Source: an uncultured Rhizobiaceae group bacterium (GTDB lineage: Bacteria; Pseudomonadota; Alphaproteobacteria; Rhizobiales; Rhizobiaceae). Taken from it: a stretch of DNA of 18,128 nucleotides. Below, piece by piece: positions 1 through 6,577 of this stretch (positions are counted from its first letter, which is position 1; every line of letters begins with the position of its first letter). The translations under genes were made by a program, and so were the position numbers. The stretch lies in contig CALLHT010000240.1 of the NCBI GenBank assembly GCA_938009335.1, positions 1 to 18,128 on the forward strand, read 5' to 3'. The notes below the pieces were generated by a model. The model saw only the letters and a list, made by a program, of their open reading frames with translations, did not search any database and had not been told where the DNA came from.

Positions 1-325
1 TGCTGTAAACAATAAAGTCTCCAGCATTCAGATTGCCTCCGTCAAAACCCGCAGGGTCACCAGACGCATCAAAACCTTGCGTTGCGGTCGCTACAGATTG
101 TGGTGTTTGTGGAGTACAAGCCAAGGTTCCAGATGGAGGCAGTTGCGCGAAAGCTCTTGACGTTGAAGTCAATGACAAACTCATCAAAAAGACAATTGAA
201 GCAAGAAAACTGAAGAACGTGACTAAGCCCCGTTTCAACCTCGAACCAATACCCTTTGATGAATTGTTAAAGCTCTTACATTCGGACTCGTAACGCCCGA
301 TCGCGCCCAAAAGAACTCGTCGCAT
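1..325 (-). CDS. Secreted protein, 5' part only (runs off the left edge), with a 60-residue signal peptide
   Basis: An open frame of 108 codons reads from an ATG at 325 to the left edge without a stop. A good ribosome site (AAGGGG, 7 nt spacing) precedes the ATG. Residues 1-33 are a long basic/polar N-region, residues 34-54 a hydrophobic core (VTFFSFLASIVFLMSL), and AFA-Q at 58-61 is a clean signal peptidase I site. The mature start is QLPPSGTLACTPQTPQ, followed by a Gly/Asp/Asn-rich stretch (FDASGDPAGFDGGNLNAGDF). Extended signal peptides of about 50-60 residues are known from large autotransporters and other type V exported proteins, so I infer a large exported surface protein; the family cannot be told from the visible part. 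The plus-strand frame at 33-293 overlaps it antisense and is a shadow. Confidence 0.72.
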   Translation of the reverse strand, partial: MRRVLLGAIGRYESECKSFNNSSKGIGSRLKRGLVTFFSFLASIVFLMSLSLTSTSRAFAQLPPSGTLACTPQTPQSVATATQGFDASGDPAGFDGGNLNAGDFIVYS

Positions 326-720
326 ATTTTTGCCCCTTGCCGACATCTGCATTCAAATTTGTAGGATCACACACAATTACTTACCCAAAACTCTCTTCTC
401 GCCACCCATACAACTAAAGCGAGAATCGAATCATGCCGATCAGCTTACTTTACGGCATATTATTTTAACAAATGATTAATTTCGGGAGGGTTGGTTTAAC
501 TAGGATGGAATTTTTACAAATACTTTTCGCTTATAATTCAGATACTTGAGGTCTTATAGGTGAAAAAAGTGTTAATGGGGTAAAATACTACCGTCGCACC
601 TAACAACGATCATTCCCATATTTTTCTTTATATTAATCAAAGCGTTAAATGTTTTTATGCTTACCAACACGAGTCTTAGCCTCTTTGACTCGCCTTAAGG
701 TTGCGTTGCATGCGTTTTGC
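326..720. other. Intergenic region, AT-rich, no gene seen
   Basis: This 395-nt gap separates two minus-strand genes and must hold the promoter and leader of the secreted-protein gene that starts at 325. On the minus strand, CGGTAGTATTTTAC (about 594-581) resembles the cluster's shared GTAGT element, and TATAAG at 558-553 could be a -10 box 34 nt downstream of its GTAG. The match is weak. A 6-bp hairpin (670-675 with 687-692) lies just after the YkgJ-type gene but has no T-run, so I do not call it a terminator. Confidence 0.4.
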
Positions 721-1440
721 CTAGGAAATTGCGTCAACCAAAGCTCCAAAAGTGCCGTTAGGCTCTTCCAATTTATGGATTTTTTCCGAAAATCTCTCAC
801 CGGAAAGCCAACGTGTCACCATCGGCAAATCTTCCACAGTTTTCTGCATGGAGTGATCCAGAACCAGCCACCGCGCGTCCCACCCTCTTTTTCTGAACAT
901 GTTAAACTGAGCTGCAGCGATTGAGGACCGAAAATGAGAGAATGGTGGCGGGAGCCTAGCACCGCCTATTAGCGTTTCCCTACGCCTCAGACATGAAGCA
1001 ACATCCGTTGAGAGGATATACCGACACGACATGGGACGCGCCTCGTACACTGTGCACCAACCGTCTTTAAGCAACGGACATGGATCTTTTTCCTGCTGTC
1101 GAGGTTGAATGACATGTGAGTCACCCTTTTTGTGCAGTCCCTCTGTTACAATATGGTTTGCCAAATAGAAAAGTTCCGAAGGAGTTAGGCCAACATCTGT
1201 CGCGTGACAGCAAGAATCACAGCCACCTTTGCAATCAAAGCTGCGGTCCGTCATAACCGCACGTTCAAGCGAAGCGACACCAAGAGTGTGAATTTCATAT
1301 GCCTGTTGTTGCATCGCAAAAAGGGACGTTGCATTGGGTTTTTCTCCCAGCATAGTATCAAGGTACTCGCTGAGGCTTTTTACAGCGTCCAGATGGGCTG
1401 AACTTTTGTCATCAAGAAAGAGGCCTGCAATTTCAAACAT
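721..1440 (-). CDS. YkgJ-family cysteine-cluster (CxxxCxxCC) protein
   Basis: This 239-residue protein carries the pattern of the CxxCxxCC/YkgJ family (the putative zinc- or iron-binding family that also includes flagellin lysine methylase FliB). Cysteines sit at 70, 74, 77 and 78 (CKGGCDSCC), followed by CPLL at 121, C129, and Y-E-A-R-P-M-S-C-R with C139; C150 is a further one. Residues 1-65 are a helical N-terminal extension. The members' biochemistry is mostly unknown; a metal or Fe-S centre is expected from the cysteines. The gene starts with ATG at 1440 after only a weak ribosome site and is transcribed away from the needle-like gene at 1723. Its position beside the T3SS could mean a modification or metal-handling role, but that is only inference from context. 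Family membership is secure; function is not. Confidence 0.88.
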   Translation of the reverse strand: MFEIAGLFLDDKSSAHLDAVKSLSEYLDTMLGEKPNATSLFAMQQQAYEIHTLGVASLERAVMTDRSFDCKGGCDSCCHATDVGLTPSELFYLANHIVTEGLHKKGDSHVIQPRQQEKDPCPLLKDGWCTVYEARPMSCRYILSTDVASCLRRRETLIGGARLPPPFSHFRSSIAAAQFNMFRKRGWDARWLVLDHSMQKTVEDLPMVTRWLSGERFSEKIHKLEEPNGTFGALVDAIS

Positions 1441-1619
1441 TGTGTAAAATCCGCTTATTTATTCAAATTTGGAAAACTGTGTACGATCAGCCAAATTCTG
1501 TGTTCACAAGAACGTCACCAAACTTAAAAGCAAAAAATATGATGGAATATTCTTATTGTTTTTCAAATGCTTAACATTTTTTCGTTAAATTTTTGACTCC
1601 AAATACACAATAATTCATT

Positions 1620-1671
1620 ACTACTTAGGTAGTTATTGCGAATGGGCCTCCCCGTCGGATTCGTCTAAGTT
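1620..1671 (+). promoter_or_regulatory. Candidate activator site A and promoter for the 1723 gene
   Basis: ACTAC-TTAG-GTAGT at 1620-1633 is a perfect inverted repeat with 5-bp arms. Its right half continues as GTAGTTATTGC, like sites at 10756-10771 and 13924-13939. A weak -10-like TAAGTT begins at 1666, 37 nt after the G of GTAG; the spacing is 36 nt at the 10766 and 15330 sites. Transcription would start near 1678, giving a leader of about 45 nt. Confidence 0.5.
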
Positions 1672-1722
1672 CTGATCAGACTTTGACCAGTCTATCCCCG
1701 AACTGAGAGAGATCTTAAAAAA

Positions 1723-1908
1723 ATGGAAGCAAATTTCAACGCAACAGATCAGAGTAACACAGCGTTGGCCGATGACGGCAACCTGGGGGGCGGTAACGCT
1801 CAACTATCTCAAGCCTTTGACCGCGCGATCGAGCAGGCACAACAAACGCTCGCTACGACGACAATTAAAGGTGCTGATCTATACGCACTGAAACAGAGCG
1901 CTCGTTAA
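1723..1908 (+). CDS. Candidate T3SS needle/pilus subunit, copy 1 (61 aa)
   Basis: This 61-residue protein has a Gly/Asn-rich start (DDGNLGGGNAQ) and then a predicted helix (QLSQAFDRAIEQAQQTLATTTIKGADLYALKQ). It is a clear paralogue of the 61-residue protein at 15263-15078: 25 of the last 39 residues are identical, including FD.AI, QTL, and KGADLYALKQ. Size, lack of a signal peptide, single helical segment and the position of its paralogue immediately before sctD fit a T3SS filament subunit (SctF; NopA in rhizobia). It is not clearly similar to YscF or PrgI in sequence, so the assignment is inference. The gene is monocistronic: a GTAGTT-type site lies upstream and a strong terminator directly downstream. 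It could instead be a small secreted substrate. Confidence 0.68.
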   Translation: MEANFNATDQSNTALADDGNLGGGNAQLSQAFDRAIEQAQQTLATTTIKGADLYALKQSAR

Positions 1909-1933
1909 TTCTAGCCTCTACAGATTTCTTAAG

Positions 1934-1964
1934 ACCTGCCGGAAGCAATTCTGGCAGGTTTTTC
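1934..1964 (+). terminator. Rho-independent terminator after the 1723 gene
   Basis: ACCTGCC (1934-1940) pairs with GGCAGGT (1953-1959), and the arm runs into a T-rich tract (TTTTTCTTT). It lies 26 nt after the stop codon of the needle-like gene. Confidence 0.85.
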
Positions 1965-2250
1965 TTTGTTTGCTTTCTTAGATTCTGTTGACCAACTCGA
2001 TTTGGAACATGGCGATTTTGGGGAATACAATCTTTTCCCCCATTCAAATGGGAATTTGGACGAGCCAGAGCTTGCGAAGTGGAAGCCAGACCTATATTAA
2101 TGCCAGCCGGCTTTGGGAGGTACTTGGTTGTAAGGCGAAAAGGCAATTCCTCGAATGAGGGAGATAACGCCGTTCAGCAAGCCTCTATTTCGTCCATGTT
2201 CTACAAGATGCTAGGCGGTCGCACTTGACGCCAAGCAGCTGAGAAACAAT
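1965..2250. other. Gap with possible gene remnants between the needle-like gene and sctU
   Basis: No convincing gene is seen. On the plus strand, the frame from 1981 reads DSVDQLDLEHGDFGEYNLF and ends ...EPELAKWKPDLY before a TAA at 2098-2100. It looks like a C-terminal coding fragment but has no start codon. A second frame, ATG at 2100 to TGA at 2231, encodes 43 residues (MPAGFGRYLVVRRKG..., ending MLGGRT) without a ribosome site. The two might be parts of a decayed gene. No terminator is seen on the minus strand after sctU. Confidence 0.3.
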
Positions 2251-3324
2251 TTATCCAAGCGCGCCGGAACGGATTAAAACTTTCGCGACCTTCTCAAAGT
2301 GACGCTCACGGATCACTCGACCCACGTCTACAGTCTTCAGCAAGTCATTCATCAAGCTTTGGTCATATTCGACTGGGATCCCACGGGATTCAGCTTCAGT
2401 CATTTTCTTAGCAAAGGAAGCGCCACTGTAGCGCGCAATCACAACAGGAACGTCTGCCTCAACGGGATGGAAGTAAATGCCCACTGCAGCATCAAAGCCG
2501 CGGATGATTGCGGAAACGCCTTTCTTACCATCACGGATTTCACCTGAAGCCTTACCGTCTTTGCTGGATTTATTGAGCAGTTTGCGATGCTCTTTACGTC
2601 GGTGGCTTTTGAATTCAGGAGATCCGAGGATTTCCTTCATCTCTTGCTTCATTTCTTTGTGCCCCATTTTTTGTTCGTGATTGAACAACATTGTCTGGAG
2701 CGGAAGATCGAGCAGACCGGTTGCTGCGAGCATGATTACTGCGATTGCAACAATTATGAGCCCGAGTCCCAAAGCGCTTTCCATGACGCATCCGATAGAA
2801 CAAAAGGGGCTGGAAAGGATGGGCCCGATAAACAACCACAAAAACAGACCGGTGAATGCGAACCAAATACAAATCTTCACAAAGGAGGTTGCAAACTCGG
2901 TCATGTTCCGCCGGGCAAACAACTTCTTCAATCCTTCGCCGGGATTAATTTTTGCAAAGTCTGGTGTCACAGGATGAAGTGAAAACGGAATGCCCTGCTT
3001 TTCCAATATGTTAGCCAGAACACCGACAAACACAATTACCATAATGAATGGCGCAACGACATAGCCAAGCTCGAACACCATGGTTAGAAAAACCGCGAGG
3101 CCGCGTTCCGGGCCACTGTTCAAAATTGAGAACATTGCAAGGTCGAGCATTCGCGTTGCAGATGCGGTGATGCTTGGCCAAGCGAAGATTAGATAGCAAA
3201 TACCTGCCGCCACCGACAAACCGCCGACAAAGTCCGCACTTGAGGCAACTTGCCCCTTCTCCCTGGCTTTCTGGAGTTTATGGTCGGTGGGGTCTAGGGT
3301 TTTTTCTTCACTGTCACCAGACAT
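2251..3324 (-). CDS. sctU: T3SS export apparatus switch protein SctU (FlhB/YscU family), NPTH motif absent
   Basis: This 357-residue protein has the family layout: a basic N-terminus (DPTDHKLQKAREKGQVASSADF, residues 11-32), four membrane segments between about 35 and 205, and a cytosolic C-domain. SctU binds the export gate and controls the change from early to late substrates; in the family this needs self-cleavage between N and P of an NPTH motif. Here the aligned segment reads SAIIRGFDAAVGIYF, so R275-G-F-D278 (2502-2491) replaces NPTH and cleavage by the known mechanism is not expected. The rest of the C-domain is intact (DVPVVIARYSGASFAKKM, then GIPVEYDQSLMNDLL and TVDVGRVI), so this is not a broken gene. 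AGGAG precedes the ATG at good spacing. It is the last gene of the long operon, 8 nt after sctT. Confidence 0.96.
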   Translation of the reverse strand: MSGDSEEKTLDPTDHKLQKAREKGQVASSADFVGGLSVAAGICYLIFAWPSITASATRMLDLAMFSILNSGPERGLAVFLTMVFELGYVVAPFIMVIVFVGVLANILEKQGIPFSLHPVTPDFAKINPGEGLKKLFARRNMTEFATSFVKICIWFAFTGLFLWLFIGPILSSPFCSIGCVMESALGLGLIIVAIAVIMLAATGLLDLPLQTMLFNHEQKMGHKEMKQEMKEILGSPEFKSHRRKEHRKLLNKSSKDGKASGEIRDGKKGVSAIIRGFDAAVGIYFHPVEADVPVVIARYSGASFAKKMTEAESRGIPVEYDQSLMNDLLKTVDVGRVIRERHFEKVAKVLIRSGALG

Positions 3325-3332
3325 ACTGTCTC

Positions 3333-4130
3333 CTAAACAAAAATACCTTGAGCAAAATCAACGATATTTGGCAGAAAGGACCACTCTTCTTTGAACAACC
3401 TTACGGTCACCAAGAGGAACAATGGCAAGACCATCGCTGCGATTAGATTTTTGGATGAAAACGCTAGATGCGTGATATTGATCTGCTTACCGAATTTTGC
3501 GGATATTAAGTGAATGATATCCGAGAAAAACATGATCACCAAAAGCGGCCCGGCGAGCACAATAGCGCCCAGAAGAATTTTCTCCAGAATTTGTAAAAGT
3601 ACATCTGCACCCGGCTTAAACTCAGGCATAGGTGAGTTTACTGGCCAAACTGCATAGCTGCTGTAAATCGCATCTGTGATAATTTGAAAGCCGCCGATAT
3701 TTGCAAAGAGCCAAAGCGCCACGACCGCAAACACCGTACCATAGGTGCTGCCGGCACCGCCGCTTGGGTCATTGCCACCATCCAGCGCACCGCGATACAC
3801 ATCTACAATCCCACCACCTGCCATTGCAATTGCGAGTGGTATGGAAGCAACTAGACCTAATACAGCGCCGAGGCCAATTTCTTTGAGCAAAACCATGAAG
3901 AATGGAATTGCCAATTCATCAGGGCCATAACTGGGAACTCCGTTGGCAAGCAACGGCAAAGAAATACCAAGGGCGAAAGCCATCCGCAGAACTGCGCTGT
4001 CGAGTTTTGCCCAAGCAAAAACTGCAAACAGCATCGTGAACCCGAAAGGTCTTGCTATCGCCAAGATGACCCACGGCACATAATTGCCGATGAGTTCAAG
4101 TGCTGCGGAGAAGAGTTCGTTAAACGGCAT
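3333..4130 (-). CDS. sctT: T3SS export apparatus protein SctT (FliR/YscT family)
   Basis: This 265-residue hydrophobic protein has about six membrane segments, the usual length and content for SctT. Recognisable family stretches are the N-terminal VILAIARPFGFTMLF, a central KEIGLGAVLGLVASIPLAIAMAGGGIVDVYRG, and a late PLLVIMFFSDIIHLISAKFGKQINI. SctT subunits build the SctR5-S4-T1 export gate in the inner membrane. It lies between sctS (5-nt gap) and sctU (8-nt gap), the normal R-S-T-U order. The ribosome site before the ATG at 4130 is weak, so translation is probably coupled to sctS. Confidence 0.96.
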   Translation of the reverse strand: MPFNELFSAALELIGNYVPWVILAIARPFGFTMLFAVFAWAKLDSAVLRMAFALGISLPLLANGVPSYGPDELAIPFFMVLLKEIGLGAVLGLVASIPLAIAMAGGGIVDVYRGALDGGNDPSGGAGSTYGTVFAVVALWLFANIGGFQIITDAIYSSYAVWPVNSPMPEFKPGADVLLQILEKILLGAIVLAGPLLVIMFFSDIIHLISAKFGKQINITHLAFSSKNLIAAMVLPLFLLVTVRLFKEEWSFLPNIVDFAQGIFV

Positions 4131-4135
4131 CGCTG

Positions 4136-4405
4136 CTATTTCGCGTATTCATGAAAGCGCGAGAATATCTCATCTGATGCGGAGTACAGCGGGGCAGACA
4201 ATACGCCACCAAATGCGATTAGCAAAAATCCAATCACCAATATCTTAACCGTCTGTGGAAGGGTTTGTTCCTGAATTTGAGTGATCGCTTGGAGCAAGCC
4301 GATCAGAAACGCAACTGCCGTCGATAAGATCAGGGGTGGCATTAAGAAAACGGCCGAATAATAGAATATATTGTATAGGCCTGAGATTAATTGTTCTTCA
4401 CTCAT
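4136..4405 (-). CDS. sctS: T3SS export apparatus protein SctS (FliQ/YscS family)
   Basis: This 89-residue protein has two membrane hairpin segments (FYYSAVFLMPPLILSTAVAF and VKILVIGFLLIAFGGVLSAP) joined by the conserved loop LLQAITQIQEQTLPQTVK, which is diagnostic for FliQ/SctS. Four copies complete the export gate with SctR and SctT. The ATG at 4405 follows AAGGAG at 7-nt spacing. It sits 11 nt after sctR and 5 nt before sctT. Confidence 0.96.
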   Translation of the reverse strand: MSEEQLISGLYNIFYYSAVFLMPPLILSTAVAFLIGLLQAITQIQEQTLPQTVKILVIGFLLIAFGGVLSAPLYSASDEIFSRFHEYAK

Positions 4406-4416
4406 GCTATCGCTCC

Positions 4417-5064
4417 TTAGGCGTAAGTTAGGATTAGCCCGTGTACGAGCTTGGTCCAGCCGTCGAGGAATACGAACAGCATCAGTTTGAACGGGATAGA
4501 GATAGTTGTGGGCGGAACCATCATCATTCCAAGCGCCACTAGGATGGTGGTGATAATGATATCAATCGCCATGAACGGAAGATAAAGCAGGAAGCCAATC
4601 TCAAAAGCGCGTGTCAGCTCAGACAAGAGAAATGACGGCACAAGAACAGCGAGTGAATCGTCGGTTGTCTGTGCAGCAAGCCCCTCCCCCCAAATCGTGA
4701 CCGTTGAGTTGGAGAAGAATTCAAGTTGTTTAGGGTCAGTATGCTTTTGTAAGAATGCCTTCAAAGGCTCCATTGCTATCTTGCCGGCATTCTGCCACTC
4801 ATCCAGCGTTTCATACTGAAAGCCAACTGATTCCAGACGGGTGAATGATTCATTCATCACCGGCATGGCCACATAGGCGGATAATATCAATGCCAGCCCA
4901 TACAAGATTATGTTTGGCGGCAATTGTTGGATACCCAGCGCATTCCTGACGATAAAGATCACAACAGCAATCTTCGCGAAAGCAGTGACCGTAACCGCGA
5001 TCATGGGAAGGAAGGCCGTTCCCAGTAATAGTATAATTATGCCAAATGAATTGTCTTCAAGCAT
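4417..5064 (-). CDS. sctR: T3SS export apparatus protein SctR (FliP/YscR family)
   Basis: This 215-residue protein is the usual length for SctR, the pentameric core of the export gate. Family landmarks are AFAKIAVVIFIVRNALGIQQLPPNI near residues 28-52, a periplasmic loop (about 70-145) and the C-terminal block LSELTRAFEIGFLLYLPFMAIDIIITTILVALGMMMVPPTTISIPFKLMLFVFLDGW. Like other T3SS members it begins in the first membrane region, with no cleavable signal evident. It follows sctQ after 40 nt and precedes sctS by 11 nt. Confidence 0.97.
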   Translation of the reverse strand: MLEDNSFGIIILLLGTAFLPMIAVTVTAFAKIAVVIFIVRNALGIQQLPPNIILYGLALILSAYVAMPVMNESFTRLESVGFQYETLDEWQNAGKIAMEPLKAFLQKHTDPKQLEFFSNSTVTIWGEGLAAQTTDDSLAVLVPSFLLSELTRAFEIGFLLYLPFMAIDIIITTILVALGMMMVPPTTISIPFKLMLFVFLDGWTKLVHGLILTYA

Positions 5065-5104
5065 TTCCTGTTTTCCATCTTTCCGTTGCCGCTAAGGAGA
5101 GGAA

Positions 5105-6058
5105 TTAGTCTTCAAAGGCCCCAATCGTATTCAGGGTTACAGCCAAATTATCCCCGTGAAGCGCGAGGCTTCCCATCGCAAACGGTTTGGTCTGGTAGTA
5201 GATTTTTGCACCGTTATCCGCGTAACGAGTGACGTTGACACTAGAACCAATTTCAAGGTTCATCCGTTCAACTGCACTCAGTTTGATTTCGCCGATGCCG
5301 AAAGTCACAAACACTTGGCTTCTGTTTTCCTCGTCAAACACAGCCGGTCCGGACAGTGGCCCTGCAATCTCAATTGAAGAATCTTCAATGTAAATTGGCC
5401 AGTACTTCTTATCTTCTCTGAGTAAGATTCCGTGGATCACCTCAGAAGGCATTACTCCACAATCGATAATACCACCGGTGCGAACCAGATACGCTTGGCG
5501 ATCAGAAAGGATTACCGGGCCAAGCTGGACACTCATTGTCTCTGAAAGAGAGCGTTCTTCCAGATTGGAGTTGTTTGCCACCACAAACTCAAACCACTCC
5601 GCAAGTTTTCCATTCACTTTTAAACCGGCATTGTATGTCTCACCATCGTGGTAAACTTCAAGTCCAAGAAGCGGTTCGAATATGGATTGGGTTACATCCG
5701 TAACTTTTGTGAAAGTTAGGTCACAACCCAAAACTTCTTCAAGCTGTTCGACACGGTAAGAAGTAACATGTTCAAACACTAGGGCAGCAGCCGTGCCGTC
5801 AAGTTGCGTGATATCAAGTTTTTGATCTGAAGCTTCCAAAATGGCAGCGCAAACATTTGCCGGCATATAAATTGTAAAAGAACCAACCGAGCTACCGCCG
5901 CTTACTTGAACCCAATCACCGTTAGGTTTTACAGAAGGCGCGCGCGCGGCTGTTTTCGCGCTCAGATTCAATTCTCCGTATTGGAGGCTTAAGTCCGCGA
6001 TCAATCCGGGCCAAGAACTGTTGATAGAGAGCAGTGTTGGATCAAGAAATTGAGACAT
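5105..6058 (-). CDS. sctQ: T3SS sorting platform / C-ring protein SctQ (YscQ, FliM/FliN-like)
   Basis: This 317-residue protein ends in a SpoA (FliN-like) domain at about 245-315 (QVFVTFGIGEIKLSAVERMNLEIGSSVNVTRY...), the hallmark of SctQ. A more divergent region at 175-235 may be the first SpoA domain, and the N-terminal half matches only in layout. SctQ forms the cytosolic pods that recruit substrates and link SctK to the SctL-SctN ATPase complex. Many relatives also make a short C-terminal product from an internal start; M203 (MPSEVIHGILL) would be suitably placed, but I see no clear ribosome site for it. The gene sits between sctO and sctR as usual, with a 78-nt gap from sctO where a ruler gene (sctP) often stands in other systems. 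Confidence 0.92.
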   Translation of the reverse strand: MSQFLDPTLLSINSSWPGLIADLSLQYGELNLSAKTAARAPSVKPNGDWVQVSGGSSVGSFTIYMPANVCAAILEASDQKLDITQLDGTAAALVFEHVTSYRVEQLEEVLGCDLTFTKVTDVTQSIFEPLLGLEVYHDGETYNAGLKVNGKLAEWFEFVVANNSNLEERSLSETMSVQLGPVILSDRQAYLVRTGGIIDCGVMPSEVIHGILLREDKKYWPIYIEDSSIEIAGPLSGPAVFDEENRSQVFVTFGIGEIKLSAVERMNLEIGSSVNVTRYADNGAKIYYQTKPFAMGSLALHGDNLAVTLNTIGAFED

Positions 6059-6136
6059 TCAAATCGCCGATACATCCTTTTGGGCGCTTGGAATAAAATC
6101 CAAATATGCGCACTGAGACCAAATTGATGTGAAAAG

Positions 6137-6577
6137 CTATTCTGAACGTAAGGCTTCCAGATTCTCTGCAGACTTTATTCGTTCATAAAATTGCTTCGCA
6201 CGCTCCTCCATCTGCAAGAAGCGGGCCAAGTTCTTTTGTTTTTCAATGGCATGTTCCCGTGATTGCACGAGTTCCTGCCGTTTTACCCCCGTTTGATCAA
6301 CTGCCTGAGCGATCTCATAGTCTGTTCTGGCGAACACATTGCCAATCATGGCATTCTGGACCGAAATGTTATCGGGCTCATTCAAAAGCGCTGAAATACG
6401 GTCTTTTCTCTGCTCAATACTACCCTTTTTGACCGCTTCTTCATTATAGGAAGCCCTCTGAACTGCGTCTTCCGCTTCAAAAACCGCTGCCCTGGCACGC
6501 GCAGCCTCCAATTCAGCAAGCTTCCGCCTCAGCGATTTGACCGTCAGCAGTTTTTCTATATTTGCACTCCTAGCCAT
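6137..6577 (-). CDS. sctO: T3SS central stalk protein SctO (YscO/FliJ-like)
   Basis: This 146-residue, highly charged protein is helical throughout and lacks membrane segments, as expected for the coiled-coil stalk that enters the ATPase ring and connects to SctV. Heptad-like stretches are seen at about 10-60 (VKSLRRKLAELEAARARAAVFEAEDA) and 85-140 (KRQELVQSREHAIEKQKNLARFLQMEERAKQFYERI). Sequence conservation in this family is low, so the call rests on size, composition and position directly after sctN, with an 8-nt overlap, and before sctQ. Confidence 0.85.
   Translation of the reverse strand: MARSANIEKLLTVKSLRRKLAELEAARARAAVFEAEDAVQRASYNEEAVKKGSIEQRKDRISALLNEPDNISVQNAMIGNVFARTDYEIAQAVDQTGVKRQELVQSREHAIEKQKNLARFLQMEERAKQFYERIKSAENLEALRSE

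Noticed and set aside
33..293. Plus-strand frame of 86 residues starting with TTG
   Set aside because: The opposite strand has a longer frame with ATG, ribosome site and a convincing signal peptide over the same bases; the plus frame is its shadow.
649..924. Plus-strand frame of 91 residues
   Set aside because: Antisense to the 3' part of the cysteine-cluster gene, no recognisable product.
1865..2146. Minus-strand frame of 93 residues
   Set aside because: It runs across the terminator and into the 3' end of the needle-like gene; no ribosome site or family likeness.
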